64,000 nt of DNA, from positions 10,354,001 through 10,418,000 of the forward strand of contig NC_039491.1 in NCBI RefSeq assembly GCF_003590095.1. The letters are read 5' to 3'. The notes beneath the pieces are model-generated. The model did not search any database and was not told the origin of the DNA. It saw nothing but the letters and a program-made list of their open reading frames with translations. A program made the translations under genes and the position numbers. This document shows positions 41,501 to 48,300 of this stretch, in pieces; the first letter of the stretch is position 1; the number at the start of each line of letters is the position of its first letter. The DNA is from Trichoplusia ni. Its lineage: Eukaryota; Arthropoda; Insecta; Lepidoptera; Noctuidae.

Positions 41501-44500
41501 CTCGTTTTTCCCTAACCAAACTAACCCCAAGGATTAATATAACTCTGTATATTTGTATCTAAATTATTAAATTCATTGTAATTTTTACAGTTCTGACGGG
41601 GGGCTAAGTTGTAGGTAAGGAGATGAGTGGGAAGTTCTTCGCCGAGCAGAAAATAGTAAAAAATAATAGCAAAATGATCTTACCATATAGCAAACCGACT
41701 GTTAATGTGGTCGTCATGCAGGAAGACGGGATGCGCATGTGGCGGCGTGTGGTCGTAGACGGCGTGGTGCGCGGGCGCGCTGTGCGACCAGCGCGGCACT
41801 CCCGCGCACGACACGCCCGCGCCACCGGCCGGCGCGCGCATCACGCACACCACGGGCTCTGCAACGACAACAATAAACATATTAGACTACACGGATAGAC
41901 GAGTGGTTAAACACGATGAACAAGGCTTTGTGTGATCCACGAATGCTTGTCTCGAGTCTGGGTGTCTTTTTGCATATGAATTGATTGTTTGTGAAACTCC
42001 CCGTGATACAATGATTCTTTAATTCGGTCAGTCTGTTTCATAAAAACAATCACAATTGTAATTAAATGTTAGGAAGAGAGTCTGTGAGAAGAGATATACC
42101 GAGATAACTGGAATGAGAAAAGAAAGACGTTTGCCCTGCATTGCGACGCTAATGGCTGGTAATAATAATAATAGGAAATCTTTACAATGAAATAGAAAAT
42201 GGATATCAATGTACCACACACACTGATCAAAACCGCGTTTTTATTTTTTCTCCGTTCATTGACAAAAGAGAGAAAAATCTTTGCCACAGTTCAGGATCGT
42301 GGCTCTTTATAGGTACTAAGCTTACAACCGTCAAAAAGAAAAACAAAAAACGGAGCAGAAGATAACAGAAGTATTATGATGTAACATAATACTCCACTTA
42401 TTTACCCTGAAAACCGGAATATAAACAAGTGAAAACCGATAGATAAACACAAATACGAACATAATTAGGTGACGTGGGCCAAACTATTTACAGATACAGG
42501 TTAATTGAATCGATGACAAATCTACGTACAGTTATGTAACTATAATAGCAACAGAATACATTGTTCGTGTAATTTGGGACTTAATTATTTTTGGTTGTAG
42601 CGATATTAGTTACGTAGTTAGGCTTGTGGCATGTTCACTAGCGATAGAATTGATGAAAAACGTCCTATTTTCAGTGGTTTATTTGTTTACAGAGCTTGAG
42701 AGAATAATTTATTGTTTTAAATATTTGTTTTTTTTTATACATTTTCCCTTTTAAAGTTCTAAACATAGGCCTAAGTGGCAGGTACACGAAATATGAAAAC
42801 AACTTCCATTGGAAAGGCACTGTCCAGTAAATACTCGTTTAAAATAAATTGTGTCTATTTTGGAATGTGAGATATATTCGTGTACCATAAATTAATAATA
42901 AAAAAGCACAACCTAGAATGGCCGTCGGTTTCATTTGGATCATTTATAATGTACAGAAGCATATTGATCTTAAATTAAGGTCTGAAGGGACACTTGAAAA
43001 GGGCCGAACATTTCCGGATGACATCAAACACTGGCTTAATCATTAACAACCCTCATCAAACTCAATTTTACAGTTCAACAGTCCCAGTCATGGAGAAATC
43101 GACCTACATTCCTGAACCAAGCCGATACTAGGAGCACAGAATCGAACACAGCATAAAATATGTAATACAGTAACAAGTTACAGCCCCTATTAAAAAGGAC
43201 GAATTTACGAGTATTACCTGCGGCACTCGAGACAATGAAATTGGAATGTAATTTAGTTCGGCCAGTAAGTAGGACACGCAAGTCCTGTGACGTCACGAAG
43301 TGCACTGTCTCACTCGCACGACAATGAAGAAAAAGATGGCAGATTCATTGATGTTGGGGAGGAAATCTTATGGCTCAAAAGTGATGTGTATTTTGTTGGA
43401 GATCAATTTTTAAACTACAAGAAATCGACAACTGTAAGATTTGAAATATGGAATAGTTTAAAAACAAAATAAACAATCAGCAATTTAGTAACAGAAAGAC
43501 AAAACAAAAGAACATTTACTTAGCGACGAAATTAACATGAAATATGTGGAAACAAGAATCAATGGAACACAAATAGTGGTACTAGGAATTCATAACCTAC
43601 AAGGTCTATTGAATAATTCATGATACTGTTAAAGAAACTGCAATACCTACTTAAGATTAACGGGCATTACTGAGGCATGTAAATATGTAGTTCAATTGTA
43701 CTTTGACCTCTTTGCAGGAAAATAAAAGGAAAATATATCGGAATGTGTAATTAGCCAGTGTTATGGTTGGTAAACACGATTTTCTTGGTGTGGGGCATGT
43801 TTGAAATTCGAATTCTTTGTTCAAAAGGCGCGAAGTTAATGATCGTTTGACACATGCCCCAAATGTTAATAGTGCTTAATATAAGAGGTACATGTTTATA
43901 ACAAAAACTGGTCAAGTGCGATATGTACTCGCGGCAATAATAACTAATCTCAAAAATGACGTGATAAATAATTACTGACGGAAGGATAAACGGACAGATG
44001 GATAGACAGCGGTCCTTCAGTTATATAATTCAGTTTTTTTACCCTTTCGGTAGGGAACTGTAAAAATTAAAGTCTGAATGTTGTCCTGAGCTTAATGTGT
44101 GTCGATGCCCAAGTCAATGACAAGATAGTTATATAGAACTTTTGTAGTAACTACAAAGGTACTAAACATTTTTCTGATAATTCTCTTCAATAAACTATGC
44201 AAGAAGTATATATTGTACGAAGTATAAGTTTGTTATGTAGATTGTTCATATTGTACACCATTAATGGTTCCAAAAAACATTTTATAATCGTTAACGACAG
44301 TTTCTAAGTTTTGCAGAGAAATAAAAGAATGGTGTTGTTGATCCCGTTCGGTACATTAGCTGAAAGCTGGAGACTCCAAGTCTAGCCAAATGTCTGGCTA
44401 GTTCTAGACTAACGTCTGTTTCAGACGGGATAATAAAGATTTTCAGATTAGTTTTGTTTTTGTGGTCCATAAATGCAGCGACTGAAATAATTTTGTTAGT

Positions 44501-45151
44501 GGTTTTATCGCAATTTTGATTGATGGGTTGAGAGTTGAAACGAAAGAACAACGGAATGTTTTAGTTTTAATTTTATTTACAGTTCATTTAATATCGTGGT
44601 TGAGCTTGGACAAGAAAATACGTCAGCAATAAATTGTAAAAGAAAAATGTAGCATGAAATCTATTTATATCGAGTAGTAAATGTTTGATTTATAGTCTAA
44701 ACGACGTAATTTCCATACTAATACGGAATATTAACCCTTTTATTGTACCCTTCCTTTATCTTTGTCATAACCGAGAATACCCAAGACATTTTTACGAGTA
44801 AACGCGAAACGCAATCGGTTAGCCATTTAACGTCACGAAACATCACGATTTGTAACCAAAAACATTTTGTCAAGGGACGCATGCAAAGAAATCAAACATA
44901 AGGGTTTATGTAGCGTACGTACGCGTAATACGTGCCTGAAGGTCACAGTTATAGAAAAAATGTGTTACATAACATGCAAGAGGCATTTTAGGATTAAATA
45001 TTACCCGTTCTTGCGTGTGACATACGCATTAAAAGTACTAGGTTTTTAGCATATTTTTGAGTCAAAAATTAAATATTTTCAAATCTATAAATCATTTAAA
45101 TTACTAACTTAAACAAAAATGATAAATAAAAATCTCACCGATAATCGTCAT
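2475..45151 (-). CDS. GDAP2: GDAP2 homologue, 12 coding exons, macro domain plus CRAL-TRIO domain
   Basis: Seen: exons at 45139-45151, 41684-41858, 41043-41185, 40440-40572, 40048-40157, 39266-39499, 32321-32474, 4322-4475, 3671-3810, 3508-3562, 3152-3295 and 2475-2519. All introns start GT and end AG. The exons sum to 1500 nt and stay in one frame: 499 residues and TAA. Residues about 50-235 are the GDAP2-type macro domain (HIIHTVSPKY at about 130-139, LAPLYFPRSA near 223-232). Residues about 335-485 are a CRAL-TRIO/SEC14-like domain (GRPVVVFIGKWFP, YFHTL, FYIVHPTFW, FVTEYDM). Known: human GDAP2 has the same two domains in 497 residues; its loss is linked to a recessive ataxia. The biochemical role is unsettled. 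The canonical macro glycine loops are absent, as in the family, so ADP-ribose hydrolysis is not expected. CRAL-TRIO folds usually carry lipids, but no ligand can be read here. Introns 2, 3, 4, 5, 8, 9, 10 and 11 are 108-632 bp and hold no other gene; introns 7 (27.8 kb), 6 (6.8 kb) and 1 (3.3 kb) are large. Confidence 0.95.
3152..3295 (-). CDS. GDAP2: GDAP2 exon 11 (residues 438-485), C-terminal CRAL-TRIO
   Basis: The acceptor is TTTACACAG|AT and the donor ATGACG|GTGAGT. It encodes MMTWWFTTFMAPAIKAKVHN, LPGVEYLYSVMARDQLDVPA and FVTEYDMT. It matches the human C-terminal stretch TWFFTTFSVSGLKDKIHH and FPPFVLEYD. At 144 nt with phase 0 on both sides, skipping would keep frame but remove the end of the fold. 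Confidence 0.97.
3508..3562 (-). CDS. GDAP2: GDAP2 exon 10 (residues 419-437), CRAL-TRIO core
   Basis: This 55-nt micro-exon has acceptor TTTTTTCAG|AT after a long T-run and donor ACAAAG|GTAAGA. It encodes FKKNLKAFYIVHPTFWTK, matching the human YKRNLKAVYFVHPTFRSK. It completes the Lys codon from exon 9 and ends in phase 0. It is too short to be found without the splice pattern, but the identity is unambiguous. Confidence 0.96.
3671..3810 (-). CDS. GDAP2: GDAP2 exon 9 (residues 373-419), CRAL-TRIO core
   Basis: The acceptor is CATTCCAG|GC and the donor TACAA|GTAATT. It encodes ALLYLIKLLDPIVRGDYVIA, YFHTLASSANHPPFWWLKEV and YTVLPY. The DY V..YFHTL strand is the diagnostic core of the GDAP2 CRAL-TRIO subfamily (human DYVLVYFHTLTSEYN). 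Confidence 0.96.
4322..4475 (-). CDS. GDAP2: GDAP2 exon 8 (residues 321-372), start of CRAL-TRIO domain
   Basis: The acceptor is CTTCCTCAG|AT and the donor GATAAG|GTGAGT. It encodes YERLLRRARTEDLSEISGIG, CLYQSGVDRLGRPVVVFIGK and WFPIGEIDLDK. It aligns with the human run YNRWLCQARSEDLSDI. The first base completes a codon begun in exon 7 (CA|A, Gln). The alternative 5' exon at 16382-16467 ends AA and would give AA|A (Lys) instead, in the same frame. Confidence 0.96.
5755..5890. repeat. A/T-only low-complexity tract
   Basis: Runs of TATAATATATAA, TAATAAGTAATAAATAA and similar with almost no G or C. Confidence 0.7.
5985..6074 (+). mobile_element. LINE 3' tail with ATTG repeats
   Basis: CACATTATGGAATGCAATAA then AGTTATTGATTGATTGATG: AATAAA followed by a tetranucleotide tail, as in lepidopteran non-LTR elements. 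No protein part remains. Confidence 0.45.
11225..11370. promoter_or_regulatory. GC-rich island with TGACGTCA and G-runs
   Basis: An isolated GC-rich stretch with several G-runs (GGGTGGGGG, GGGGGGCTCGGGG-like, AAGGGGGGG) then CGCGCCACCGCGCCGCCCGCCC and TGACGTCA at 11361-11368. It has no convincing frame, donor or start. It may be an enhancer or minor promoter in intron 7, and the G-runs could form a quadruplex. Confidence 0.25.
14228..14439 (-). mobile_element. Lep1-type non-autonomous Helitron
   Basis: On the minus strand it starts TCTATACTAATATATAAAGC and ends CAACAGCTAGT. It has the family body (GCGCTAATCTCAGGAACTAC, TTCTAAC-like end, CGACTTCG core). Helitron ends are TC at 5' and CTRR/CTAGT at 3' without inverted repeats. 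The middle is shortened compared with the copies at 26400 and 58817. Confidence 0.75.
16382..16467 (-). CDS. Putative alternative first coding exon of GDAP2 (short, macro-less isoform)
   Basis: Seen: ATG in a strong context (GCAAAAATGG, A at -3 and G at +4) opens 28 codons beginning MAMDTMTVELPDLSTHEPAQ and continuing in an acidic stretch (PVEETAEE). It ends GAAAA|GTGAGTAA, a consensus donor, in the phase that exon 8 needs: AA|A gives Lys, then YERLLRRARTEDL. An in-frame TAA lies 18 nt upstream of the ATG. Spliced to exons 8-12 it makes 624 nt, or 207 residues, with an intact CRAL-TRIO domain. A TATATAA at 16497-16503 lies 30 nt above 16473; alternatively TGTTTAG|TGCA near 16474 could be an acceptor for an upstream UTR exon. 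Codon use is coding-like (GAG, CTG, GTG). It could instead be the first exon of an unrelated nested gene, but no other downstream exon was found before exon 8. Confidence 0.55.
21478..21650 (+). mobile_element. Second Helitron-like family, degraded copy
   Basis: Contains the block AACTTGGTACACAGATAGTT and ends CGGGCCTGTGGGCAACAGCT, shared in diverged form with 60720-60895 and 32005-32280. The ending resembles Lep1 but the body differs. Ends are uncertain. Confidence 0.5.
23571..23699 (-). other. Possible non-coding 5' UTR exon of the internal GDAP2 transcript
   Basis: About 30 nt below the TATAAA at 23724-23729 a transcript would begin near 23699. The segment ends at CGTTCAAG|GTATGTGG, a good donor at 23571. 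Its ATGs are closed at once (ATGTAA, ATGTGA), so it would be untranslated. The partner may be the coding exon at 16382-16467. The start site and the splice are inferred from sequence only. Confidence 0.35.
23724..23835 (-). promoter_or_regulatory. TATA box with GC-rich upstream block, candidate internal promoter
   Basis: On the minus strand a CpG-dense block (23730-23835) is followed at once by TATAAA (23729-23724) in CCGTATAAACAAC. Such a GC island is isolated within AT-rich intron 7. The plus-strand open frame across it (from 23712) reads Arg/Ala-rich with no recognisable domain and is best explained by base composition. Confidence 0.4.
24216..24330. promoter_or_regulatory. GC-rich block with GC boxes and short tandem GGTCGGGCAAC/GTCGGGCGAC repeats
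   Basis: A second CpG-rich island about 0.5 kb above the TATA block. It holds CCCGCCCACG and GGGCGGAG facing each other, then a repetitive run built from CGGGCGACCGG / CGGGCAACAAG at 24262-24300. Probably a distal part of the same internal promoter. The plus-strand reading frame through it (Gly/Asp/Arg repeats) is a consequence of the tandem units. Confidence 0.35.
26400..26676 (+). mobile_element. Lep1-type non-autonomous Helitron
   Basis: Starts TCTATACTAATTTTATAGAG and contains three GTTT units in TTTGTTTGTTTGTTTGAACG. It also has the GGTTTTAGGCTATATAACAT block and ends CGGTCAACAGCTAGT. At about 277 bp it is the longest copy in the window. Carries no protein; it would depend on an autonomous Helitron. 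Confidence 0.8.
27595..27680 (+). mobile_element. LINE 3' end fragment
   Basis: GGATAAAGAATCGTGTACGG and GGGGGAGGCCTTTCCACAGC then AATAGGAT are a diverged form of the lepidopteran LINE end that encodes GEAFAQQWD. A sister fragment lies at 60640-60705. It faces the fragment at 27700-27810 in opposite orientation. Confidence 0.45.
27700..27810 (-). pseudogene. LINE reverse-transcriptase C-terminal fragment
   Basis: On the minus strand the frame reads GRNGRSRPKRRLLDELDSFM then KDWRKKQ, before unrelated sequence and a stop. This is the pattern RPKRRWLDDLDSFMKDW near the end of endonuclease-type LINE proteins. A stop stands just upstream (TAA before GCATTCGG), so only a stub survives. Confidence 0.5.
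29295..29465 (-). mobile_element. tRNA-headed SINE remnant
   Basis: On the minus strand: GGTCACCACGCAAAATCCAC (end of the A-box arm), then CATCTGTGTGATCTGCGTAT and CACATGGAATGAAGTCCTAG, ending in an A-run (plus TTTTTTTTT at 29310-29318). Clearly diverged. Confidence 0.55.
31505..31575 (-). mobile_element. SINE tail fragment
   Basis: On the minus strand TGCTTGTTCTGAGTCTGGGT and GTGACACAAGGATTAAAGGA match the tail of the SINE family at 52930-53195. Confidence 0.5.
32005..32280 (+). mobile_element. Second Helitron-like family copy interrupted by another element
   Basis: AACTTTGTACATAGATAGTT (32033-32052) and TTTTGTCCCGATTTTATGTG (32201 onward) are family blocks, but about 100 bp of an unrelated minus-strand retroelement (32065-32160) lies between them. 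The 3' end is eroded (GGCAACAGAATTGCTAGG). Confidence 0.5.
32065..32165 (-). mobile_element. Retroelement fragment nested in a Helitron-like copy
   Basis: On the minus strand it reads GGTTTTAGCCGGTAAGAGTC followed by CGGCATACTTCACC, the family block seen at 52500 and 38700. It ends in an A-run (plus-strand TTTTTTTAA at 32063-32071). Confidence 0.5.
32321..32474 (-). CDS. GDAP2: GDAP2 exon 7 (residues 270-321), inter-domain linker
   Basis: The acceptor is ATTGTTTAG|CC and the donor GACCA|GTAAGT. It encodes an acidic EDDTSTYDEE stretch, an Ala-rich helix (AAVEAAAAFARACA) and RVPYERRPRIDNTD. This part links the macro and CRAL-TRIO domains and is poorly conserved in the family. Vertebrate GDAP2 also has an acidic segment here. 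The exon stands alone, 27.8 kb from exon 8 and 6.8 kb from exon 6. It contains no Met codon, so it cannot itself start the C-terminal half. Confidence 0.9.
34811..34960 (-). mobile_element. Short LINE 3' end on the minus strand
   Basis: On the minus strand it ends TTTGTAAATAAAGATCTGAT followed by TTGATTTGAA, the same kind of tail as 38075-38114. The 5' limit is unclear. Confidence 0.45.
35262..35345 (+). mobile_element. tRNA-headed SINE fragment
   Basis: AGCGATAGCCTTACGGTATA forms an A-box region and GTCGTGGGTTCGAATCTCGC the B box, a pol III promoter of tRNA type. It continues into non-tRNA sequence. Strong likeness to noctuid SINE heads (GCGATAGC...GGTCGTGGGTTCGAATC). Confidence 0.65.
37540..38114 (+). 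mobile_element. 5'-truncated LINE 3' end (CR1/jockey-like)
   Basis: The frame at 37634-37831 ends KVFNKIPKDIRELPLLQMKR, KIKHYLLNNVYYDLKEFF and a stop at 37832-37834. This is the typical C-terminus of the reverse-transcriptase protein in these non-LTR elements (pattern FNKLP..I......FK..LK.YLL...YY...EF). A non-coding 3' region follows, ending AAATGATTTGATTTGATTTG, a TTGAT-repeat tail usual for the class. Only the last part remains, so it is dead on arrival. The exact clade is uncertain. Confidence 0.75.
38650..38785 (+). mobile_element. Retroelement fragment, same family as 52472-52617
   Basis: Shares GGTTTAGCTTTAGTCAGTAG and GAGTCTGACA with the element at 52472. After CCCCGAGGAGG it diverges into a hairpin, AAATCCCTT/AAGGGATTT at 38757-38783. 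Confidence 0.5.
38935..39186 (-). mobile_element. tRNA-headed SINE, lepidopteran type
   Basis: On the minus strand the head reads CCTCCGTGGTCGAGTGGCGT (A box) and GGTCCCGGGTTCGATCCCCG (B box). The body follows with TCGGGTCTGGGTGTTTGTGG and CATAACACAAGTGCTATAGC, and it ends near ATTTATTATTTATTAGTG. The length of about 250 bp and body identify a common moth SINE. It is not a functional tRNA, since the acceptor stem is not closed. Confidence 0.8.
39266..39499 (-). CDS. GDAP2: GDAP2 exon 6 (residues 192-270), end of macro domain and start of linker
   Basis: The acceptor is CCCTGTAG|GC and the donor ACCG|GTACGA, the least consensus-like donor of the gene. It encodes TIRRHLEQQRLPALVVLSSS, then LAPLYFPRSAREADAARW, LPADLPGLAPSDRRIRIIHN and PHSHNSDT. 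LLPLYFPRS and LPADI / RQIRI are shared with vertebrate GDAP2. The exon is extremely GC-rich for this window. At 234 nt, with the same phase at both ends, it could be skipped without shifting the frame. Confidence 0.93.
40048..40157 (-). CDS. GDAP2: GDAP2 exon 5 (residues 155-192), macro domain, second loop
   Basis: The acceptor is TTATTTCAG|GA and the donor ATTAC|GTGAGT. It encodes RNVLCKASEIGARSLALC, then VISAPHKQFPPDLAAHVAL. The second ADP-ribose loop of canonical macro domains (S.GTG..G.P) is VISAPHKQFP here, again without the glycines but with the closing FP. This agrees with human GDAP2 (VINSAKRGYP). Confidence 0.95.
40440..40572 (-). CDS. GDAP2: GDAP2 exon 4 (residues 111-155), macro domain core
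   Basis: The acceptor is CTTCCTCAG|AG and the donor CTACAG|GTATGG. It encodes ECRTGEVVLTPGFGL, then RCRHIIHTVSPKY and VAKYHTAADTSLHNCYR. The CRTGEA.LT.GF.L and F/HIIHTVGPKY blocks are the most conserved part of GDAP2 macro domains. The tail AADTSLHNCYR matches the vertebrate AAESSLYSCYR, which makes this the clearest diagnostic exon of the gene. Confidence 0.97.
41043..41185 (-). CDS. GDAP2: GDAP2 exon 3 (residues 63-111), macro domain, first loop
   Basis: The acceptor is CCATTTCAG|GC and the donor ATATG|GTCAGA. It encodes QGDISSLEVDVITNTTDETL, TECNAVNERILQAAGPEL and KEEIITRGY. In active macro domains this loop reads NAAN..L..GGGV; here it is NTTDETLTECNAVN. The glycine run is lost, as in human GDAP2 (NTSNESLTDKNPV), which is a family signature rather than decay. 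The following QAAGPEL is the conserved helix. Confidence 0.95.
41684..41858 (-). CDS. GDAP2: GDAP2 exon 2 (residues 5-63), N-terminal region entering the macro domain
   Basis: The acceptor is TCGTTGCAG|AG and the donor is ATATG|GTAAGA. It encodes EPVVCVMRAPAGG, then VPRWS (compare the LPSW of human GDAP2), a His/Pro-rich stretch (HTPPHAHPVFLHDDH), and FAIW leading into the first macro strand. The exon is very GC-rich at third positions. The His/Pro stretch differs from vertebrate GDAP2 and is probably lineage-specific. Confidence 0.9.
41889..42025 (+). mobile_element. tRNA-headed SINE with deleted head
   Basis: CACGGATAGACGAGTGGTTA is the A-box part. Most of the B-box part is missing, then GTGTGATCCACGAATGCTTG and TCGAGTCTGGGTGTCTTTTT follow, as in the copies at 52930 and 29300. 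It lies in GDAP2 intron 1, about 30 bp upstream of exon 2. Confidence 0.65.
43975..44065 (+). repeat. Dispersed repeat fragment (TACCCTTTCGGTAGGGAAC type)
   Basis: GGACAGATGGATAGACAGCG then TTTTTTTACCCTTTCGGTAG and GGAACTGTAAAA follow a pattern (TTTTTACCCTTTGGGTACGGAACCCTAAAA) common in moth genomes. A related piece in opposite orientation lies at 46060-46165 (AGACAGCGGTGCCC on the minus strand). Confidence 0.35.
45139..45151 (-). CDS. GDAP2: GDAP2 exon 1, coding part (residues 1-4)
   Basis: This 13-nt coding tip carries ATG ACG ATT ATC plus one base, then the donor CG|GTGAGA. That one base is exactly what exon 2 needs, since exon 2 opens with the last two bases of a Glu codon. An in-frame TGA lies 21 nt upstream of the ATG, so translation cannot start further 5' on this exon. 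The context (GTGATGA, G at -3) is moderate. If this exon were skipped, the Met at residue 11 (VCVMRAP) in exon 2 would be the next start. Confidence 0.75.
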
Positions 45152-45370
45152 CACAAATCGATCACAGAATCAAATCACAAAAAACACTCGCTATTAAAAA
45201 CTCAATTAACGCGAGACGTCCGTCCGGCGCGGCTCGCGAGTGGCGTGTGACCTCGAATAGACGGGAACACACCCCCGCGGGTGACGTGCGAGGGTGGGGG
45301 GCGCGTGACGTCACGCGGTCGATGACCCGCGGAACTGGGTCAGAGGGCTGTTCGATGTGCCAGCGATTTT
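45152..45370 (-). promoter_or_regulatory. GDAP2 5' UTR and CpG-rich main promoter
   Basis: Just upstream of the start codon the base composition jumps from about one-third to mostly GC (45205-45355), with many CpGs, in an otherwise AT-rich region. It holds a TGACGTCA palindrome at 45306-45313, a near copy GTGACGTGCG at about 45280, and G/C-rich boxes. No TATA box stands at a fitting distance, which suits a broad housekeeping promoter. The 5' UTR probably begins in 45190-45260. Confidence 0.65.
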
Positions 45371-48300
45371 GACAGCCCCTTGTAATTGTCTCTGCGTTAC
45401 ATAATGACTGTCATCTGTATCGAGTTTGATTTATTCGATCGATAAGGATTTATGAGTGCAAGGTCAAGTACGGTTGGAGTAAAAAGGTTTCTTGAAAAAA
45501 AAACTTAGGTACTTGAAAAGTAGTTTAGCAAACCAATATCTATTTATTAATTCTTTTTTAAAGCTCTTGTCTTTTCATTTAAGATTTTGCATGCTTCTAA
45601 GATTGCATTACAAGTATTATGCGCAATATGCATGCCTCTCACAAGATGAGCACGTGTTCAATTTTTAATGGCTTTCTTAGCATTTTAATAGCACCATAAA
45701 ATATTTTAGACTTCAAGAGTCTTCTATTATAATTTAAATAACTAACTCCGAAGTAATTGTCTTGATTATAATAAAGTGCATCTTTAAACATATTTATTTT
45801 GCTTCTTTATTTCGCATGGCAAAATATGAAAATATATGAATTAGAAAGATTAGATAGAAATTATTTACGTATTGCTTATCGAAATAATATTCATTTTCTA
45901 TTCCTTATTTTTCCATAAAAAATACATAAGTATGCTGTATAAGAAAGCAAACCTTTACCATGTGCTCACAAAAATGGCATCATTCCCAAACTTATAAATC
46001 CCCCTAGAGTGCCCTTCGGAAGATTCCCCTCGTAAAAGTGGTTAATACTTTTAAAACCTTTTTGGGGTTCCGAACGGAATGCTCTGAAACTCTACTAATT
46101 GGGCACCGCTGTCTGCCCGTCTATCACCTGGCTTTATCTCAAGAACCGTAATCTCAAGATAGTTTAAATTTTCACCAATGACGTGCTTGTATTGCTGCTA
46201 TAGCAACAAATACAGAGATGATTGGATTTGTTAGTTTCATTTAGTGTTAATTATTTTAATGTATAACTTGTCTTTTTATTATTATTTATTTATTCAAAAC
46301 AAAGGCATACAATTATAGAAAGTGAAATAAATCGAAAACTAGGAGGCTACCAGTACTTAAATCTATCCTAGATTTCGTTACAAAAACAATCTTTATTTTT
46401 ATCATTAGCCTGTCTCATTAGCGCGGTAACCGCAAACGCAAACGCACAGAGTATAACATTTCATATCGGTTTCGGATCCCGGCTCCCATTTCTATGATAC
46501 GAGTATATAAATTGGATTTTCTGTAATGACCATTAGTTGGTCAATAACAGTCCGCGGTTTGCGTTGCCCGACTTTCATAGACCCGACTCCAATTATCCAA
46601 TGTTAATTATCACTGTACCTCCACTTAATAATATGATAAACAATGGATTAAAACTAAAATTATAGAATTGAAGGGAAGAAGGAATTGCGCATTTAGTTCT
46701 ATGCTGAATTTGAAGTCTGTCTAGAATGGGAAAATGGTTTTTCAATGCGGTCTTCATAAAGCAGATCCCTGAAATAAATTGAAAAGGAAAAACGTGAGCC
46801 GGTTCCATACAAATAGACTAAAGAAAAACTAATCGTTTATTTGCCAAATATATTATAGGACGGACTAAAAAAATTAGGTAAACAACAGATTGAGGACCCT
46901 AACAAGCATTGTTTAACCTCGATTCATGAGATTCATCCTGATGACAGACGGGCAAATAGTGTTTCGTTCCATTTTCGGGTTCAGTCCTTACTCTTCGGGT
47001 CGACACCTTAATATGAAGCTTCATTGAGCTTCTATAACTTTGTGTTTCGGTAAGCAATAGTATTACATTGAATATTTAAAATTTTAAACAAATCTCAAAC
47101 GATTATTTACCATGTCTTAAAGTAAGGCTATTGCAGTTGTGCAAGGGAGACAGCGCTCTACTTCTCCACATGCTCTCCCGCTCCCACAACTAAAACAAAT
47201 CTCCTCTTAACTGCAAAAGGAGGCGTTAGACCCCTCTGCAGCATCAATATTTCAGAACAAAACACGCTCACTGCAGCTTGCCCCAATTGATATTCGTGAG
47301 ATGAAACTATTGACAATACTACATTAAACTTTGGACTTCCTATTTAACTTTAGATTTCTCAGTGTTGCCGCTTCGGGAAAACGATAAATGAGTTTCGGAT
47401 TTCCGACTGGTTTTTGTCTTTTGTATTGTACGTTTTGTGATTTTAAAAGTTTTACTTCACACCTTGGCTGTGATGTGGTCTTCGTTTGGCTAGTGTTTTG
47501 TGGGAAAAAAGAGAATGCTTTGACCTACTTCTGAGTGCTTTTCCTTTACTGAGGTGAATGCTCCTTTCTTCTAGCAAAGAAAAACATGGTTTTCTAATAA
47601 TTTGCTAGTATTTTTTTGGTCCCGTCGGATTGGTTGTAAAAATTTAAAAACAATGTTTCGAATTTAATAAAAATATCAGGAAGAATTCTAATATGCGAAC
47701 ATCGATTAAAATACTTTCAAATCTCGTTATGCGAAATTAAAAAAGTCCCCAACTTCTACATGAGAATGTTATACATGTGAATAGATATTGAATGAATACC
47801 AGACCCGCAGGCTTATTACGTATTTTGCAGAACAATAGCAAGAATTGAACAATTTTGTTATATTATTGTTATAGGTCATGATCATACGAATAAAAACAAA
47901 AGAGCATGTGACCATGACCTGGAACACAAAAAGACATGAAAAAAAAACTGTTTGAATAAAGAATTTGTCAACCTTTATATTTATGGCATATATATCAGTC
48001 TACATATATTAATTTTTCATATCTATTTATTTATGTATTTTAAAATGAACACCGAAAATGCGCATTCAGCTTCAACCACTTCAACGTCGCTTAATGTTAC
48101 CTCGTACTATATCCTCATTAGTCCGTGAAAGCTGTTGACAACTTACATAATACTATCCCTATGAAAATTAATGAGAGCTTTGGTAATTTGTGGACTCGGA
48201 AACAAACGTACCCTTGAACGTTATTAAAAAGAAAATGGTTATATTTACAATTAAAATTAATGTCAACTTAGATACAAAAATTACACAGATAAAGTATATA

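Larger units (their letters stand above)
41859..45138 (-). other. GDAP2 intron 1, 3.3 kb
   Basis: Begins with a SINE remnant (41889-42025). The rest is AT-rich, with one TGACGTCA at 43288-43295 and a repeat-like stretch at 43975-44065. No exon-like frame between donor and acceptor. Confidence 0.8.

Noticed and set aside
41604..41898. Overlapping frames on both strands over exon 2
   Set aside because: Shadows of the GDAP2 exon 2 frame; only the minus frame with EPVVCVMRAP splices in phase with exon 3.
44867..45049. 60-residue plus-strand frame upstream of exon 1
   Set aside because: Lies inside GDAP2 intron 1, no recognisable protein and no partner exons.
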